Shown piece by piece: positions 32,117 through 32,457 of a DNA stretch of 32,457 nucleotides. The notes under the pieces were generated by a model. It did no database searches, was not told the origin of the DNA, and saw only the letters and a list, made by a program, of their open reading frames with translations. The position numbers and the translations under genes were made by a program. The DNA is from 2-02-FULL-66-14 sp964651335 (GTDB taxonomy: Bacteria > Pseudomonadota > Gammaproteobacteria > Burkholderiales > SG8-39). Each line of letters begins with the position of its first letter. The first letter of the stretch is position 1. Location of the stretch: the NCBI GenBank assembly GCA_964651335.1, contig CAZYVT010000044.1, positions 1-32,457 of the forward strand, given 5' to 3'.

Positions 32117-32457
32117 GTGAGACGGTCCCGCTTCAAACTCAAACCTTGCACGCTCATCGCGGCGAGCGTATCGCTCATCTTCGCGCAGGCCGCGGCTTTG
32201 GCCAACCCGACCGGTCCTCAGGTCGTCAACGGGGCGGTCAGCTTCCAGCAGCCGAATGTCAGCACCCTGAACATTACGAATTCTCCGGGCTCGATCATCA
32301 ATTGGCAGGGATTCTCGATCGGCTCGAGTGAAATCACCCGTTTCATTCAGCAATCGGCTTCTAGCGCGGTACTGAACCGCGTGGTCGGCAGCAACCTGTC
32401 GCAGATCTACGGCCAGCTCCTGTCCAACGGGCGGGTGTTCCTGATCAACCCGGGCGG
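32117..32457 (+). CDS. Filamentous-haemagglutinin-type exoprotein, N-terminus (cut by window edge)
   Basis: The reading begins at GTG 32117 with AAGGGGG 5 nt upstream and is open to the window end (113 codons). Residues 1-30 form a long signal peptide (Arg-Arg-Ser-Arg, then SLIFAQAAALA), followed by ANPTGPQVVNGAVSFQQPN. Then come IINWQGFSIGSSEITRFIQQ, the NRVVG turn and the GQLLSNGRVFLINPGG segment, signatures of the two-partner-secretion (TPS) domain at the N-terminus of FHA-like exoproteins. Such proteins cross the outer membrane through a TpsB pore; whether this is an adhesin, contact-dependent toxin or another exoprotein depends on the missing part. TpsB is not in the window. Confidence 0.93.
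   Translation, partial: MRRSRFKLKPCTLIAASVSLIFAQAAALANPTGPQVVNGAVSFQQPNVSTLNITNSPGSIINWQGFSIGSSEITRFIQQSASSAVLNRVVGSNLSQIYGQLLSNGRVFLINPG

Overview
The window is GC-rich, densely coding chromosomal DNA, most likely from a betaproteobacterium (Burkholderiales or Nitrosomonadales type, or a related metagenome-assembled lineage). The strongest hints are the mfd-serB block divergent from ispD-ispF, a long-form PurL, Bcr/CflA and DctPQM transporters, and a two-partner-secretion exoprotein. The genus cannot be fixed by reading alone. No rRNA, tRNA, CRISPR array or transposase was found.

Layout. (1) 1-4266, minus strand: a tight run of Bcr/CflA MFS transporter, LhgO-like FAD oxidoreductase, then dctP, dctQ and dctM (dctM cut by the window edge). 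(2) 4309-8202, plus: a fused HyuA-HyuB 5-oxoprolinase/hydantoinase that carries an in-frame, duplicated 141-bp palindromic element. (3) 8199-11672, plus: a 1157-residue protein with a small N-terminal domain, about 600 residues of charged coiled coil, one membrane helix and an AsmA-like C-terminus. (4) 11716-15639, plus: purL. (5) 15665-16930, minus: a DUF3568-like lipoprotein and an exported repeat protein. (6) 16980-20646, plus: lipoprotein, 36-residue-repeat helical protein, GAF-GAF-PAS-adenylate cyclase and NifU-like protein, the last three genes overlapping by 4 bp. (7) 20649-23272, minus: an accessory patch with an orphan HicB-like gene, a 107-residue conserved protein, a SnoaL-like gene broken by TAA, an ABC substrate-binding protein, four dyads phased at about 20 bp, and a small ORF broken by TGA. 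(8) 23306-29652, minus: a membrane protein, trpB2, serB and mfd. (9) 29700-32004, plus: ispD, ispF, a PaiB-like gene and thpR. (10) 32117-end: the N-terminus of a filamentous-haemagglutinin-type exoprotein.

How it fits together. Region 1-2 looks like a catabolic module for five-carbon acids: TRAP uptake, a 2-hydroxyacid oxidase and an oxoprolinase that would yield 2-oxoglutarate and glutamate (inference). Region 6 looks like a co-translated cyclic-nucleotide signalling unit; its second GAF domain carries the NKFDE signature, so cAMP feedback is plausible. Regions 4, 8 and 9 are housekeeping. Region 7 looks like decaying or recently rearranged DNA between conserved blocks.

The least explained signals are the palindromic insertion inside the oxoprolinase (6101-6398), the exact 36-residue repeat next to the cyclase (17418-17921), the phased dyads (23037-23109), and the coiled-coil/AsmA fusion (8199-11672).
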